A stretch of DNA of 64,000 nucleotides, taken from CAYMCO01 sp964388955. GTDB taxonomy: Bacteria; Chloroflexota; Anaerolineae; Anaerolineales; E44-bin32. The position numbers and the translations under genes were made by a program. Position 1 is the stretch's first letter. The number at the start of each line of letters is the position of its first letter. Positions 25,845 through 34,292 of the stretch are shown piece after piece. Where the stretch lies: the NCBI GenBank assembly GCA_964388955.1, contig CAYMCO010000026.1, positions 9,390 through 73,389 on the forward strand, written 5' to 3'. Below the pieces are notes generated by a model. The model was not told the DNA's origin, did not search any database, and was given only the letters and a program-made list of their open reading frames with translations.

Positions 25845-26474
25845 ATGTCTGAGGGGCCGCCCCGTTGGCTGGAATGGGCGCGGGAGATACAAGCGCTGGC
25901 CCAGACCGGCCTGCACTACGCGCGGAATGAGTTTGAACGCCAGCGGGCCCAACGTCTGTTGGAAATCGCAGCCGAGATCACTTCAGAATATGGGGACATG
26001 CCGTTGCCCGAGGTCCTGCGCGCCTTTCGAGCGCAGCCGGGGTATGTCACGCCAAAGGTCGACGTGCGCGGCGCGGTGTTCGAGGCGGGGGGCTTGCTGC
26101 TGGTTCGTGAGAGAATTGACAATAATTGGACCATGCCGGGGGGCTGGGCAGATGTGGGAGAGACGCCGCGCGAGGCTGTGGAAAGAGAGGTGCGGGAGGA
26201 ATCGGGCTTGCGGGTGCATGCCGAGCGCCTGATCGGCGTATATGAGGCGAACCGGGATCTGGATCCCATCGATCTCTTCCACGCGTATAAGCTTACGTTC
26301 CTGTGCCGGCGAGTGGGCGGCCAGCCCAAACCCAGCTTGGAGACCCTTGAAGTGCGCTTCTTCGATCTGGATTCCCTGCCCGGCAACTATTCGGGATCGA
26401 GGACGACGCCGCGTCACATATCGGATGCTCTCGCGGTCCTGGAGAATCCTGAGCTGCCGGTGGTTTTCGACTAG
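25845..26474 (+). CDS. Nudix hydrolase with N-terminal NUDIX_N_2-type domain
   Basis: It hydrolyses a nucleoside diphosphate linked to another group. The 209-residue protein has an N-terminal helical segment (WLEWAREIQALAQTGLHYARNEFERQR, residues 8-34), typical of the NUDIX_N_2 accessory domain, then the Nudix box GWADVGETPREAVEREV with REESGL (GX5EX7REUXEEXGU complete). The ATG follows AAAGGGGAGCC. It is the first gene of the long plus-strand run, 13 bases before ssnA, so its substrate may be linked to the purine or cofactor chemistry encoded there. Confidence 0.88.
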   Translation: MSEGPPRWLEWAREIQALAQTGLHYARNEFERQRAQRLLEIAAEITSEYGDMPLPEVLRAFRAQPGYVTPKVDVRGAVFEAGGLLLVRERIDNNWTMPGGWADVGETPREAVEREVREESGLRVHAERLIGVYEANRDLDPIDLFHAYKLTFLCRRVGGQPKPSLETLEVRFFDLDSLPGNYSGSRTTPRHISDALAVLENPELPVVFD

Positions 26475-26487
26475 GAAGGCGGGGGAG

Positions 26488-27843
26488 ATGCTGATCTACA
26501 ACGCTCGGGCGGTTCGGTGGGGGGAGCCCACACAGGTCTTTGATGATTATGCCGTTGCCATTGAAGGGGGGGTGATCCGGGAACTGGGTCGATCCGCCGA
26601 CCTGCTGGCCACCTATCCCGAACTTGAACGTTTCGACGCCGGTGGGCAATACGTTATGCCGGGCAATATCTGCGCTCACACTCATTTCTACGGCGCATTC
26701 GCGCGCGGCATGGCCATCCCCGGCCGCGCCCCAGATTACTTTCCAAACATCCTGCGGAAGCTCTGGTGGCCACTGGATAAGTCGCTGGATGAGGAGGGGA
26801 TTCGATACTCGGCGCTGGTGTGCCTGATCGACGCCATCAGGCATGGCACCACGACGCTGATCGACCACCACGCTTCCCCGAGCACCATCCCGGGATCGTT
26901 GGACATCATCGCCGAAGCAGTGGAGCAGGCGGGATTACGGGCCTGCCTCTGTTATGAGGTCACAGACCGTGGTGGCGAGGGGCGGGCAAAGGCGGGCATC
27001 GCCGAGAACGTGCGCTTCATCAAGCGCTGCCGGGAGGGCGGAGTCGCGGGGGGGCGTGTGGCGGGGACTTTCGGCCTGCACGCCAGTCTCACCTTGAGCG
27101 ATGAGACCCTGGATGCTTGCCGAGCGGCCGCTCCAGCGGGGACCGGTTTCCACATTCACGTAGCGGAGCATGAAGCCGATCAATACGACAGCCTTGAAAA
27201 GTCAGGACTCCGGGTTGTCGAGCGCCTGGACCGTCATGGCATCCTGGGGGAGAATACCATCGCTGTGCATTGCGTGCATGTTGACGCGCACGAAATCGAG
27301 CTGCTGGCGGAAAACCACACCTGGGTCACTCACCAGCCACGGTCCAACATGAACAACGGCGTCGGCTTGCCGCCGGTGGAATCCATGATGAACGCAGGGG
27401 TTCGGGTGTGCCTCGGCAATGACGGCTTCCTCAATGCCATGTGGGAAGAATGGAAGACCGCCTACCTGGCCCACAAGCTGTGGTGGCGGGACCCGCGGCG
27501 GATGCCGGGCGATGTCGTGATCGAGATGGCCGTCCGCAACAACGCCAAACTCGCCAGCGCATTCTTCCCAGGGGATCCGATCGGCTCTCTGCATCCCGGT
27601 GCGTGCGCAGATCTGATCCTCGTCGATTACCGTCCGACCACTCCTCTCACTCGGGAGAATCTCCCCTGGCACGTCCTATTTGGATTTCACGAGTCCATGG
27701 TCACCAGTACGATTGTCGCCGGCGAGGTGCTCATGTGGGACAGAGAGTTGGTGACGCTGGATGAGGAGCGGATCAGCGCCCGGGCGCGGGAAGCTGCATC
27801 TCGGACGTGGAACCGCTACAAGGAACTCGCGCCGCAGGACTAG
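26488..27843 (+). CDS. ssnA: SsnA-type aminohydrolase
   Basis: This amidohydrolase-superfamily protein of 451 residues is the SsnA family member that accompanies selenium-dependent molybdenum hydroxylases. CAHTHFYGAFARGM gives the HxH ligands, FHIHVAEHEAD the third histidine, AVHCVHVD the fourth, and CLGNDGF the aspartate. HQPRSNMNNGVG is a family signature. The exact reaction is not known; a heterocycle deamination is likely. ATG at 26488 follows GGGGGAG. The neighbours (XdhD, YqeB and YqeC homologues) are the same as in the E. coli yqeB-ssnA-xdhD region. Confidence 0.85.
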   Translation: MLIYNARAVRWGEPTQVFDDYAVAIEGGVIRELGRSADLLATYPELERFDAGGQYVMPGNICAHTHFYGAFARGMAIPGRAPDYFPNILRKLWWPLDKSLDEEGIRYSALVCLIDAIRHGTTTLIDHHASPSTIPGSLDIIAEAVEQAGLRACLCYEVTDRGGEGRAKAGIAENVRFIKRCREGGVAGGRVAGTFGLHASLTLSDETLDACRAAAPAGTGFHIHVAEHEADQYDSLEKSGLRVVERLDRHGILGENTIAVHCVHVDAHEIELLAENHTWVTHQPRSNMNNGVGLPPVESMMNAGVRVCLGNDGFLNAMWEEWKTAYLAHKLWWRDPRRMPGDVVIEMAVRNNAKLASAFFPGDPIGSLHPGACADLILVDYRPTTPLTRENLPWHVLFGFHESMVTSTIVAGEVLMWDRELVTLDEERISARAREAASRTWNRYKELAPQD

Positions 27844-27872
27844 ATGCGATTTCTTCGGCCCCAGGAGGCAAA

Positions 27873-28538
27873 ATGGATGATGAAACTCCCCTGACGATCG
27901 GCATACTGGGTGGCACAGGCAATCTGGGCCCTGGCCTGGCGGCACGCCTGGCCACCGCTGGATATCGTGTGCTGATCGGGTCACGCCAGGCGGACAAGGC
28001 GCAGCGCATCGCGGCTGAGGTCAATGACCGGCTGGGAGCCGAAGAAGTGCGGGGATTTGAGAATGCCGATGCGGCGCGGATGGCACATTTGTGTGTACTT
28101 ACCGTCAACGCCGCCGCGCATGAACCCGCGCTCCGAAGTCTCAGGGACGCTCTGCAAGGCAAATTGCTGATTGATGCCACCGCTCGCGTGGATTTTCGGG
28201 ATCCCAAACCTCCGCCTCCGCCAAGCGCACCCCGGATCGCCCAGGGGATTCTCGGCCCTCGCGTGCGCGTCGTGGGCGCCTTTCAGACAGTCCCGGCCCA
28301 CCGCATGGAAGCGGATCCGGAGATCCCCTTGGACTTGGATGTCTTGGTGTGTGCGGACGATACCCAGGCGGCCGATGAGACCGTAGAAATCGCGGAGCGA
28401 ATCGGCCTGCGAGCCTTCTACGCAGGTGCACTGGACAACGCCATCGTGGCGGAAGGGCTGACGGCGATCTTGATCGCCATGAACAAACGCTATCGCTCAG
28501 ACGAGGGTTCGATCCGGATCGTCGGCATTGAGGCATGA
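27873..28538 (+). CDS. npdG: F420:NADP+ oxidoreductase (NpdG)
   Basis: It passes hydride between reduced coenzyme F420 and NADP+. The 221-residue protein begins with a Rossmann motif, IGILGGTGNLGPGLA (GxGxxG type), followed by VLIGSRQADKA, whose SR favours the NADP phosphate. QTVPAHRMEADPEIPLDLDVLVCADD matches the F420-binding half of the family. The start is the ATG after AGGAGGCAAA; the frame extends upstream into ssnA without conserved sequence. It overlaps cofE by four bases and is the first of seven F420-related genes. Confidence 0.88.
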   Translation: MDDETPLTIGILGGTGNLGPGLAARLATAGYRVLIGSRQADKAQRIAAEVNDRLGAEEVRGFENADAARMAHLCVLTVNAAAHEPALRSLRDALQGKLLIDATARVDFRDPKPPPPPSAPRIAQGILGPRVRVVGAFQTVPAHRMEADPEIPLDLDVLVCADDTQAADETVEIAERIGLRAFYAGALDNAIVAEGLTAILIAMNKRYRSDEGSIRIVGIEA

Positions 28539-29317
28539 GGCCGATGGAACCCATGATCTTGACCGCGCTGCCGGACATCCCCTTGATTGGAAGCGGGGAT
28601 GACTTGGGGCGGATCATATTGGACGGACTGGGGCGATCCGAGATGGACTTGCGAAGCGGCGATGTGATTGTCGTGGCGTCAAAAGTCGTCTCCAAGGCGG
28701 AGGGGCGCGTGATGCATCTCTCCCAGGTGACTCCGTCCCGACAGGCCGAAACCCTGGCGGCGAAGACGATGAAGGATCCGCGGCTGGTGGAGCTGGTGCT
28801 ATCTGAAAGCCACTCGGTCCTGCGCACCAGGCCAGGTCTGATCATCGTGGAGCACAAGCTGGGATTTGTCTGTGCCAATGCAGGGATAGACCATTCCAAT
28901 GTCCGCGGCGAGGGAGGGGAGACGGAGGGCTGGGTGGTGCTCCTCCCGGAGAACCCCGATGCCTCCGCGGCGCGACTCGCCGAGCAATTGCGCGCCGCGA
29001 GCGGCCAGCGAGTGGGATGCCTGATCATCGACTCACATGGTCGCGCCTGGCGGATGGGCACGGTGGGCGTCGCGATCGGTGTGGCGGAATTTCCGGCACT
29101 GATGGATCTCCGCGGGGAAACGGATCTATTTGGAAACGTCATGCAGGTCACAGAGGTGGGGCTGGCGGATGAGGTGGCGGCCGCAGCCTCCGCCCTGATG
29201 GGGCAGATCGACGAAGGTCGCCCCGTTGTCCATGTGCGCGGCATTCCCTACTCGCTGCGGCACGGCGATCTCTCCGAACTGCTCCGGCCACGGGACCAGG
29301 ATCTCTTCAGAGGTTAG
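28535..29317 (+). CDS. cofE: Coenzyme F420-0:L-glutamate ligase
   Basis: It adds glutamates to F420-0 using GTP. The 260-residue protein has PDIPLIGSGDDLGRII, GDVIVVASKVVSKAEGR, KLGFVCANAGIDHSNV, IIDSHGRAWRMGTVGVAIGVAEFPALMDLRG, all CofE signatures with the metal-binding residues. The ATG overlaps the previous stop (ATGA); internal ATGs three and six codons later are possible alternatives. The nitroreductase domain that is fused to this ligase in actinobacterial FbiB is encoded separately at 29754. Confidence 0.92.
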   Translation: MRPMEPMILTALPDIPLIGSGDDLGRIILDGLGRSEMDLRSGDVIVVASKVVSKAEGRVMHLSQVTPSRQAETLAAKTMKDPRLVELVLSESHSVLRTRPGLIIVEHKLGFVCANAGIDHSNVRGEGGETEGWVVLLPENPDASAARLAEQLRAASGQRVGCLIIDSHGRAWRMGTVGVAIGVAEFPALMDLRGETDLFGNVMQVTEVGLADEVAAAASALMGQIDEGRPVVHVRGIPYSLRHGDLSELLRPRDQDLFRG

Positions 29318-29358
29318 AATGATGTCGGCACGGATGATCATAGAAAGGAATACTGTAC

Positions 29359-29757
29359 ATGGCCCCCAACGTCCCGGAGGACTACCTTGATTTGCTGGAT
29401 TGGGATCGTCGCGCTTTCGCTATCTTGGCCACAACGATGGCGGACGGCTCCCCGCAGGCGACGCCGATCTGGTTCGATGTGGAGGGGGATTTGATCATGA
29501 TCAATTCGGCGCGCGGGCGGGTCAAAGTCGCGAACATGGAGCGGCGCCCGCGGATATCGCTTTCCATCATGGATCCCGACGATCCCTATCGCTATCTGCA
29601 GATTCGCGGGGAGGTGGTTGCGGTGCGAGAGGAGACGGGAAAGCAGGATATCGACCGGCTGGCGAACAAATATCTGGGGAAAGAGGAATACCCCTGGTAT
29701 GAAGGCGAGACGCGGGTGTCATTCCTGGTCCGGCCCACATCCACCAGCACACAGTGA
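29359..29757 (+). CDS. PPOX-class F420-dependent oxidoreductase (Rv1155-like)
   Basis: The 132-residue split-barrel protein has AFAILATTMADGSPQATPIWFDVEGD and SARGRVKVANMERRPRISLSI-DPDDPYRYLQIRGEV, the pattern of the F420-binding branch of the pyridoxamine-phosphate-oxidase-like family. The position between cofE and the FbiB-C-like gene supports F420 rather than FMN as cofactor. The substrate is unknown; a role as F420-binding protein or reductase within the pathway is possible. The stop overlaps the next GTG start. Confidence 0.82.
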   Translation: MAPNVPEDYLDLLDWDRRAFAILATTMADGSPQATPIWFDVEGDLIMINSARGRVKVANMERRPRISLSIMDPDDPYRYLQIRGEVVAVREETGKQDIDRLANKYLGKEEYPWYEGETRVSFLVRPTSTSTQ

Positions 29758-30371
29758 ACGAATTCCAGGCTGAGGCGCTCTACGAAGGCCTGCGCACCCG
29801 TCACTCTGTCCGGCGTTTTGCGGATCGCCCGATTCCAGAGGAGGTCCTGCGCAGGATTCTTTGGGCCGGCACGCGCGCGCCCTCGGCGCACAACCGACAG
29901 CCCTGGCGATTTGTTGTGGTCACCGAGGGGGAGAGACGCCGCCGATGGGTGGAGGCAATGGGGATGCGCTACCGCGAGGATCTGCTGGCGGATGGGCTTT
30001 CTCGCGACCGAATCGAGGACCATGTCTCGAGGCGGGAGTCACGCTTGCTCGAAGCACCCTCCGCCATACTGCTTTGCATGACGTTGGTGGATATGGATCG
30101 CTACCCCGACCCGGCGCGTCAGGAGAAGGAGTGCCTGATGGCCACCCAGAGTGTGGCTATGGCTGGCGGCTACATGCTTCTGGCGGCTCATGCCGAAGGT
30201 CTGGGTGCGTGTTGGATTTGTGCCCCGCTGTTCGCAGCAGCGGAGAGCATCCGCTACCTGGATCTGGATTCGGCCTGGAAGCCGCAGGGGGTGCTGGCCA
30301 TCGGCTATCCAGCGGGCTCATCCAGGGTGCGATCCCGGCGAGACGTCGAGGAGGTCACCCTGTGGCGCTGA
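29754..30371 (+). CDS. Nitroreductase-family protein, FbiB C-terminal-like (candidate dehydro-F420 reductase)
   Basis: The 205-residue FMN-binding protein has TRHSVRRFADRPIPEEVLRRIL, GTRAPSAHNRQPWRFVVV and GLGACWICAPL, the nitroreductase pattern. In actinobacteria a domain of this kind at the end of FbiB reduces dehydro-F420-0 to F420-0. Its position between cofE and cofD suggests the same job here. The GTG start overlaps the previous stop as GTGA. A generic nitroreductase is the alternative. Confidence 0.8.
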   Translation: MNEFQAEALYEGLRTRHSVRRFADRPIPEEVLRRILWAGTRAPSAHNRQPWRFVVVTEGERRRRWVEAMGMRYREDLLADGLSRDRIEDHVSRRESRLLEAPSAILLCMTLVDMDRYPDPARQEKECLMATQSVAMAGGYMLLAAHAEGLGACWICAPLFAAAESIRYLDLDSAWKPQGVLAIGYPAGSSRVRSRRDVEEVTLWR

Positions 30372-31309
30372 AGGTTGTGGCTCTGTCGGGTGGGGTTGGG
30401 GGAGCAAAGCTCTGTCACGGCCTGTCTCGCGCCCTGCCGCACAAAGATTTGGCCATCATCGTCAACACGGGTGATGACTTCGAGCATCTCGGGCTTTGGA
30501 TCTGCCCGGATCTGGACACGGTGATCTATACGCTGGCCGGCGTGGCCAATCCCAAGACAGGCTGGGGAAGGGCGGAGGAGACTTGGGAATTCCTGCAAGA
30601 GTTCGAGCGCTTGGGTGGGCCATCCTGGTTCAGGCTCGGCGACAAGGACCTGGCCATGCACCATCGCCGAAAGCAGCTGCTGGATTCCGGCATGCGTTTG
30701 AGCGAAGCCAGCGCCGTTTTGGGCCGCCGGCTGGGTTTGGATGTGGCTGTGTACCCCATGTCGGATGACCCGGTGGGCACCCTGGTGCTCACCGATGAAG
30801 GGAGCATGTCTTTCCAGCGCTATTTTGTCGCCCGGGCATGCGACCCAGCGGTGCGGGGGTTTCAATTCGAAGGGGTTGAGACCGCCGAGCCCTCGCCGGG
30901 GATCCTTTCCGCACTGGCGGAGGCGGCCCTGATAGTGCTGTGCCCCTCCAACCCTTGGGTCAGCCTGGATCCCATCCTGGCGGTGCCGGGAATCTCTCAG
31001 GCGCTCGAGGGCAAGATCGTGATCGGAGTATCGCCTCTGATAGGCGGTCAGGCGGTCAAAGGGCCCGCCGCCAAGATGTACCAGGAGATGGGTATACCGC
31101 CGACAGCGGTCTCCGTGGCTGCGCATTTTCGGAGGTTGCTGACCGGTTTCGTGATTGACACGATAGATCGAGAGGCGGAGGGTAGAATTAAGGAGCAAGG
31201 ATTGAAGGTCCGCGTAGCGGATACGATAATGGATTCAGAGCACGATCGTCTGAGACTGGCGGAGGATGTGCTCGCATTCGGAACCCGGATACTGGAGGGC
31301 AACGAGTGA
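30362..31309 (+). CDS. cofD: 2-phospho-L-lactate (or phosphoenolpyruvyl) transferase
   Basis: It joins the guanylylated three-carbon acid to the flavin Fo to make (dehydro-)F420-0. The 315-residue protein starts VALKVVALSGGVGGAKLCHGL, the GGVGGAK motif of CofD/FbiA, followed by NTGDDFEHLGLWICPDLDTVIYTLAG, RLGDKDLAMHH and ALIVLCPSNPWVSLDPILAVPG. GTG at 30362 with GAGGAGGT upstream is chosen; it lies inside the last codons of the previous gene. The frame upstream of it only shadows that gene. It overlaps cofC by four bases. Confidence 0.93.
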   Translation: MALKVVALSGGVGGAKLCHGLSRALPHKDLAIIVNTGDDFEHLGLWICPDLDTVIYTLAGVANPKTGWGRAEETWEFLQEFERLGGPSWFRLGDKDLAMHHRRKQLLDSGMRLSEASAVLGRRLGLDVAVYPMSDDPVGTLVLTDEGSMSFQRYFVARACDPAVRGFQFEGVETAEPSPGILSALAEAALIVLCPSNPWVSLDPILAVPGISQALEGKIVIGVSPLIGGQAVKGPAAKMYQEMGIPPTAVSVAAHFRRLLTGFVIDTIDREAEGRIKEQGLKVRVADTIMDSEHDRLRLAEDVLAFGTRILEGNE

Positions 31310-31935
31310 CGATTTGGGCGGTTGTACCGGTAAAGCCCTTGAGAAGGGCCAAGTCACGATTGAGGGAAGTATTGAACGTGGACCAGCGCGCAAAACTCAG
31401 CCAGAACATGCTGATTCACACCCTGGATGTGCTTTCCAAGGTGAAAGGAATCGAGCGCACGATGGTTGTCAGCCGGGATTCGCGCGCGCTTGCGGTGGCC
31501 CGTGATCATGGGGCGAACACCGTGACCGAGCACGGTGCCCCGGAGTTGAATAAGGCGCTGGTCCGGGCCACGCTGGTGGCAAAAGGCTATGGCGTTTCGT
31601 CGCTGCTGGTCCTGCCGGCTGACCTGCCGCTGCTCGAACCGGAGGATCTGGAGGCATTTATCTCCAAGGCGGCGTCGCCCCCGGTGGTCGTCATTGCCCC
31701 GGATCGCAAGGGCCAAGGGACCAACGGTTTGCTTTGCTCGCCGCCTGATATCCTGGAATACGATTTTGGGCCGCATAGTTTCGAGAGGCATGTTGGACAG
31801 GCGCGCAGGGCGGGCGCCCGGGTGGAAATCTGCGAAATGCCCGGGTTCGGTCTGGACCTGGATGAACCCGAAGATCTGGCCATGCTGGGGGATAGGGGCG
31901 TGGAAGGTCTGCCGTTGGCCCGGGGCGAAAAGTGA
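31306..31935 (+). CDS. cofC: 2-phospho-L-lactate / phosphoenolpyruvate guanylyltransferase
   Basis: It activates a phosphorylated three-carbon acid with GTP for the CofD step. The 209-residue protein has VVPVKPLRRAKSRLREVL, the CofC/FbiD nucleotide-binding start, then LVLPADLPLLEPEDLEAFI and a GTNGLLCSPP segment, with FGLDLDEPEDLAML at the end. The GTG start overlaps the previous stop. The presence of an FbiB-C-like gene suggests that it may use phosphoenolpyruvate rather than 2-phospholactate. Confidence 0.92.
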   Translation: MTIWAVVPVKPLRRAKSRLREVLNVDQRAKLSQNMLIHTLDVLSKVKGIERTMVVSRDSRALAVARDHGANTVTEHGAPELNKALVRATLVAKGYGVSSLLVLPADLPLLEPEDLEAFISKAASPPVVVIAPDRKGQGTNGLLCSPPDILEYDFGPHSFERHVGQARRAGARVEICEMPGFGLDLDEPEDLAMLGDRGVEGLPLARGEK

Positions 31936-32942
31936 GCGGGAAGATGGAACGAGTTGCGCTGTATTTGCAGGATGCCCACGATCTGCGGGACGGGCTGGAT
32001 TACGCGCGTTACGCAGAAGCGAAGGGTTTTGAGGCCGTCTGGCAGGCCGAATCGCGTCTGGTGCGTGATGCGATTGTTCCCATGGCGGCCTACGCCGCGG
32101 TGACGGACCGCATTAAGGTGGGCTCCGGGGTCATCAATAACTGGACCCGGAACATTGGACTGCTGGCGGCGACCTTCCTCACGCTCGATGATCTGGCGCC
32201 CGGCCGGATACTATGTGGGATTGGTGCTTGGTGGGATCCCCTGGCGGCGAATGTGGGCATCGAGCGCAGCAAGCCGCTGACCGCGATGCGGGAGACCGTG
32301 GAGGTGCTGCGTCGCTTGCTGAACATGGAACGCGTCACATTCCACGGGGAATTCCATCATGTCGAGGGAATCGAACTGGATGTGGTGCACGGCCGCCGTG
32401 AGCCGCGTGAGGTTCCCATCTACATCGGGGCCACCGGCCCCAATATGCTGGCTCTGGCCGGGGAAATCGCGGACGGCGTGCTGCTGAACTACTGCGTGCC
32501 GCCCGAATACAATGACCGCGCCATGGAGCAATTGGCGCAGGGCGCCCGGCGAGCGGGTCGAGATCCGGCGGATATCGATCGGCCGCAGTTGGTGGTCTGT
32601 TCCGTCGATGAGGACCGCGAAATGGCCTTGGAGACCAGCCGCGAGCTGCTTGTGCAGTACATCGCCCAGCAGCCGCACATTGCCAAGGCGAGCGAAGTCT
32701 CGCCGGAGGTGGTGGAACGAATACGGTCAATCCTGGGGTGGCCCGCGACTCACGAGGAGATCCGGCGGGCCAAGGGCCTGGTGCCCGATGAGTTGGTGAC
32801 CCGCATCACGGCTTCAGGCACACCTGAGGAAGCGCGCGCCAAGGTGCAGGAGTACATCGATCGCGGCGCGACCTGCCCCATTCTCTATCCCGTAGGTGGC
32901 GATGTGCACACCTTGGTGGATACCTTCAGCCCACTAAGTTGA
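31932..32942 (+). CDS. LLM-class F420-dependent oxidoreductase
   Basis: The 336-residue TIM-barrel protein belongs to the luciferase-like monooxygenase family, near methylenetetrahydromethanopterin reductase (Mer). It has DYARYAEAKGFEAVWQAESRLVRDAIVPMAAYAAVTDRIKVGSGVINNWTRN, LAPGRILCGIGAWWDPLAANVGIER and PIYIGATGPNMLALAGEIADGVLLN. Because it is encoded next to F420 synthesis genes, it is probably a user of the cofactor; the substrate is unknown. The GTG start overlaps the cofC stop as GTGA. Confidence 0.85.
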   Translation: MSGKMERVALYLQDAHDLRDGLDYARYAEAKGFEAVWQAESRLVRDAIVPMAAYAAVTDRIKVGSGVINNWTRNIGLLAATFLTLDDLAPGRILCGIGAWWDPLAANVGIERSKPLTAMRETVEVLRRLLNMERVTFHGEFHHVEGIELDVVHGRREPREVPIYIGATGPNMLALAGEIADGVLLNYCVPPEYNDRAMEQLAQGARRAGRDPADIDRPQLVVCSVDEDREMALETSRELLVQYIAQQPHIAKASEVSPEVVERIRSILGWPATHEEIRRAKGLVPDELVTRITASGTPEEARAKVQEYIDRGATCPILYPVGGDVHTLVDTFSPLS

Positions 32943-32994
32943 ACGGGGAACCTCCGGCCGGCATTGCGGCCGAGCAAAGGCGTGGACCAACAGT

Positions 32995-33492
32995 ATGACA
33001 TCACAGAGCAGCATCAGCGAGCCGGTCCGTGAAGGCGAGAAGCAGCCCAATTCGAACGACTGTTTCGCATGCGGTCTGAAGAATGAGTACGGCCTGCGCC
33101 TCTCATTCTATGAGACCGGGCCGGATGAGGTGCGGGTGCAGGTTACGATCCCCAAACGGTATCAGGGTTATCCGGGCGTCGTGCACGGCGGTATCGTGGC
33201 TACCATGCTGGATGAAGTCGTGGGGCGCGCACTGATGATCGGCGAGGAGCTTGAATTCTGGCAGACAGGCAGGCTGACGGTCCGCTATCGCAAGAATGTG
33301 CCAATTGGCGAGCCCTTGACTATCATCGGCAGGGTGGTGCGGCGGCGGGGACGCGTGGCTGAGAGCCGCGCCGAGCTTCGACTGCCGGACGGTTCGGTGG
33401 CGGCGGAGGCGGAGGCCTTGCTCGCCCGTCTTCCGGTGGAATTCTCCCCAGAGCAAGCGCGCGAATTGGGCTGGAAGGTATATCCGGATTGA
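32995..33492 (+). CDS. PaaI-type hotdog thioesterase
   Basis: The 165-residue protein has a hotdog fold: NDCFACGLKNEYGLRLSF, then YQGYPGVVHGGIVATMLDEVVGRAL, whose GVVHGGI-T-LDE is the catalytic loop of PaaI-like acyl-CoA thioesterases. The CFACG start is typical of this branch. The substrate is unknown. The gene sits between the LLM oxidoreductase and the FAD subunit of a molybdenum hydroxylase, 52 bases after the former. Confidence 0.82.
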   Translation: MTSQSSISEPVREGEKQPNSNDCFACGLKNEYGLRLSFYETGPDEVRVQVTIPKRYQGYPGVVHGGIVATMLDEVVGRALMIGEELEFWQTGRLTVRYRKNVPIGEPLTIIGRVVRRRGRVAESRAELRLPDGSVAAEAEALLARLPVEFSPEQARELGWKVYPD

Positions 33493-33509
33493 GAGGCACG
33501 GGAGAGCCG

Positions 33510-34292
33510 ATGGGCAGTCTTGAGTATCACCGCCCGGATAGTCTGGATGAGGCTATCGACCTGCTGGGGGAGGCGACTCCGCTGGCGGGGGGCACGCGCA
33601 TGAATCCCCATCTGGAGGATGTGGCGGCGGTTGTTGATCTGCAGGATCTGGGATTGGACCGGATCGAAAAGGCGCCGCGCGGGGTCTCTTTCGGAGCCAT
33701 GTGCACCCTGCAGGCGATGCTGGAGACCGAGGCTCCGATGGCGGAAGCGCTGCGGACATGTTGCCGTCTGGAGGCCGGGTGGAACTTGCGGAATGTCGCT
33801 ACCTTGGGCGGCACCATCGCCTCGGCCAATGCCCGATCCCCATTGCTGACCTCCCTGCTGGCGACGGGGGCCGAAGTCACTCTGCAGCCCGGGGATCGCA
33901 CGGTGTCGCTGGATGAGTACCTCTCTGTGCGGCGCATGGAGTCGGGCAGGGCGTTGATCACTGAAGTCAGCATTCCCACAGCCCACGCCATGGCCTATGA
34001 GGGCGTGGCTCGCTCACCGGCCGATGCGCCAATTGTATGTGCCGCCGTCGCCAGGGTCGAGGTAGCAGGCGAGGCACAGGTCCGCGCCGCCTTGGGTGGG
34101 TGGGGCGACCGACCTGTCCTGGTGGGTTGGCTTCCATGGAGGGGAGTCGAAGATCGTGCACTGCGATCTCTGGCGGAAGCCGGCGGGGAGGGATACGCAC
34201 ATGCCCGGGACAAATGGGCAAGCGGGGAATATCGGGGCCAGGTGGCCGAGAGGCTCCTCGAGCGCTTGCTGTTGAAAGTGGTGCGCGCATGA
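33510..34292 (+). CDS. Molybdenum hydroxylase FAD-binding subunit (YgfM-like)
   Basis: This electron-transfer subunit of a xanthine-dehydrogenase-family enzyme has 260 residues. SLEYHRPDSLDEAIDLLGEATPLAGGTRMNPHL begins the FAD-binding PCMH domain, and RLEAGWNLRNVATLGGTIASANARS gives the second flavin motif (RNVATLGG). ATG at 33510 is preferred over TTG 21 bases earlier because GGGAGAG precedes it. The stop overlaps the next start as ATGA. Paired with the FeS-Mo fusion that follows, it matches E. coli YgfM with XdhD. Confidence 0.87.
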   Translation: MGSLEYHRPDSLDEAIDLLGEATPLAGGTRMNPHLEDVAAVVDLQDLGLDRIEKAPRGVSFGAMCTLQAMLETEAPMAEALRTCCRLEAGWNLRNVATLGGTIASANARSPLLTSLLATGAEVTLQPGDRTVSLDEYLSVRRMESGRALITEVSIPTAHAMAYEGVARSPADAPIVCAAVARVEVAGEAQVRAALGGWGDRPVLVGWLPWRGVEDRALRSLAEAGGEGYAHARDKWASGEYRGQVAERLLERLLLKVVRA

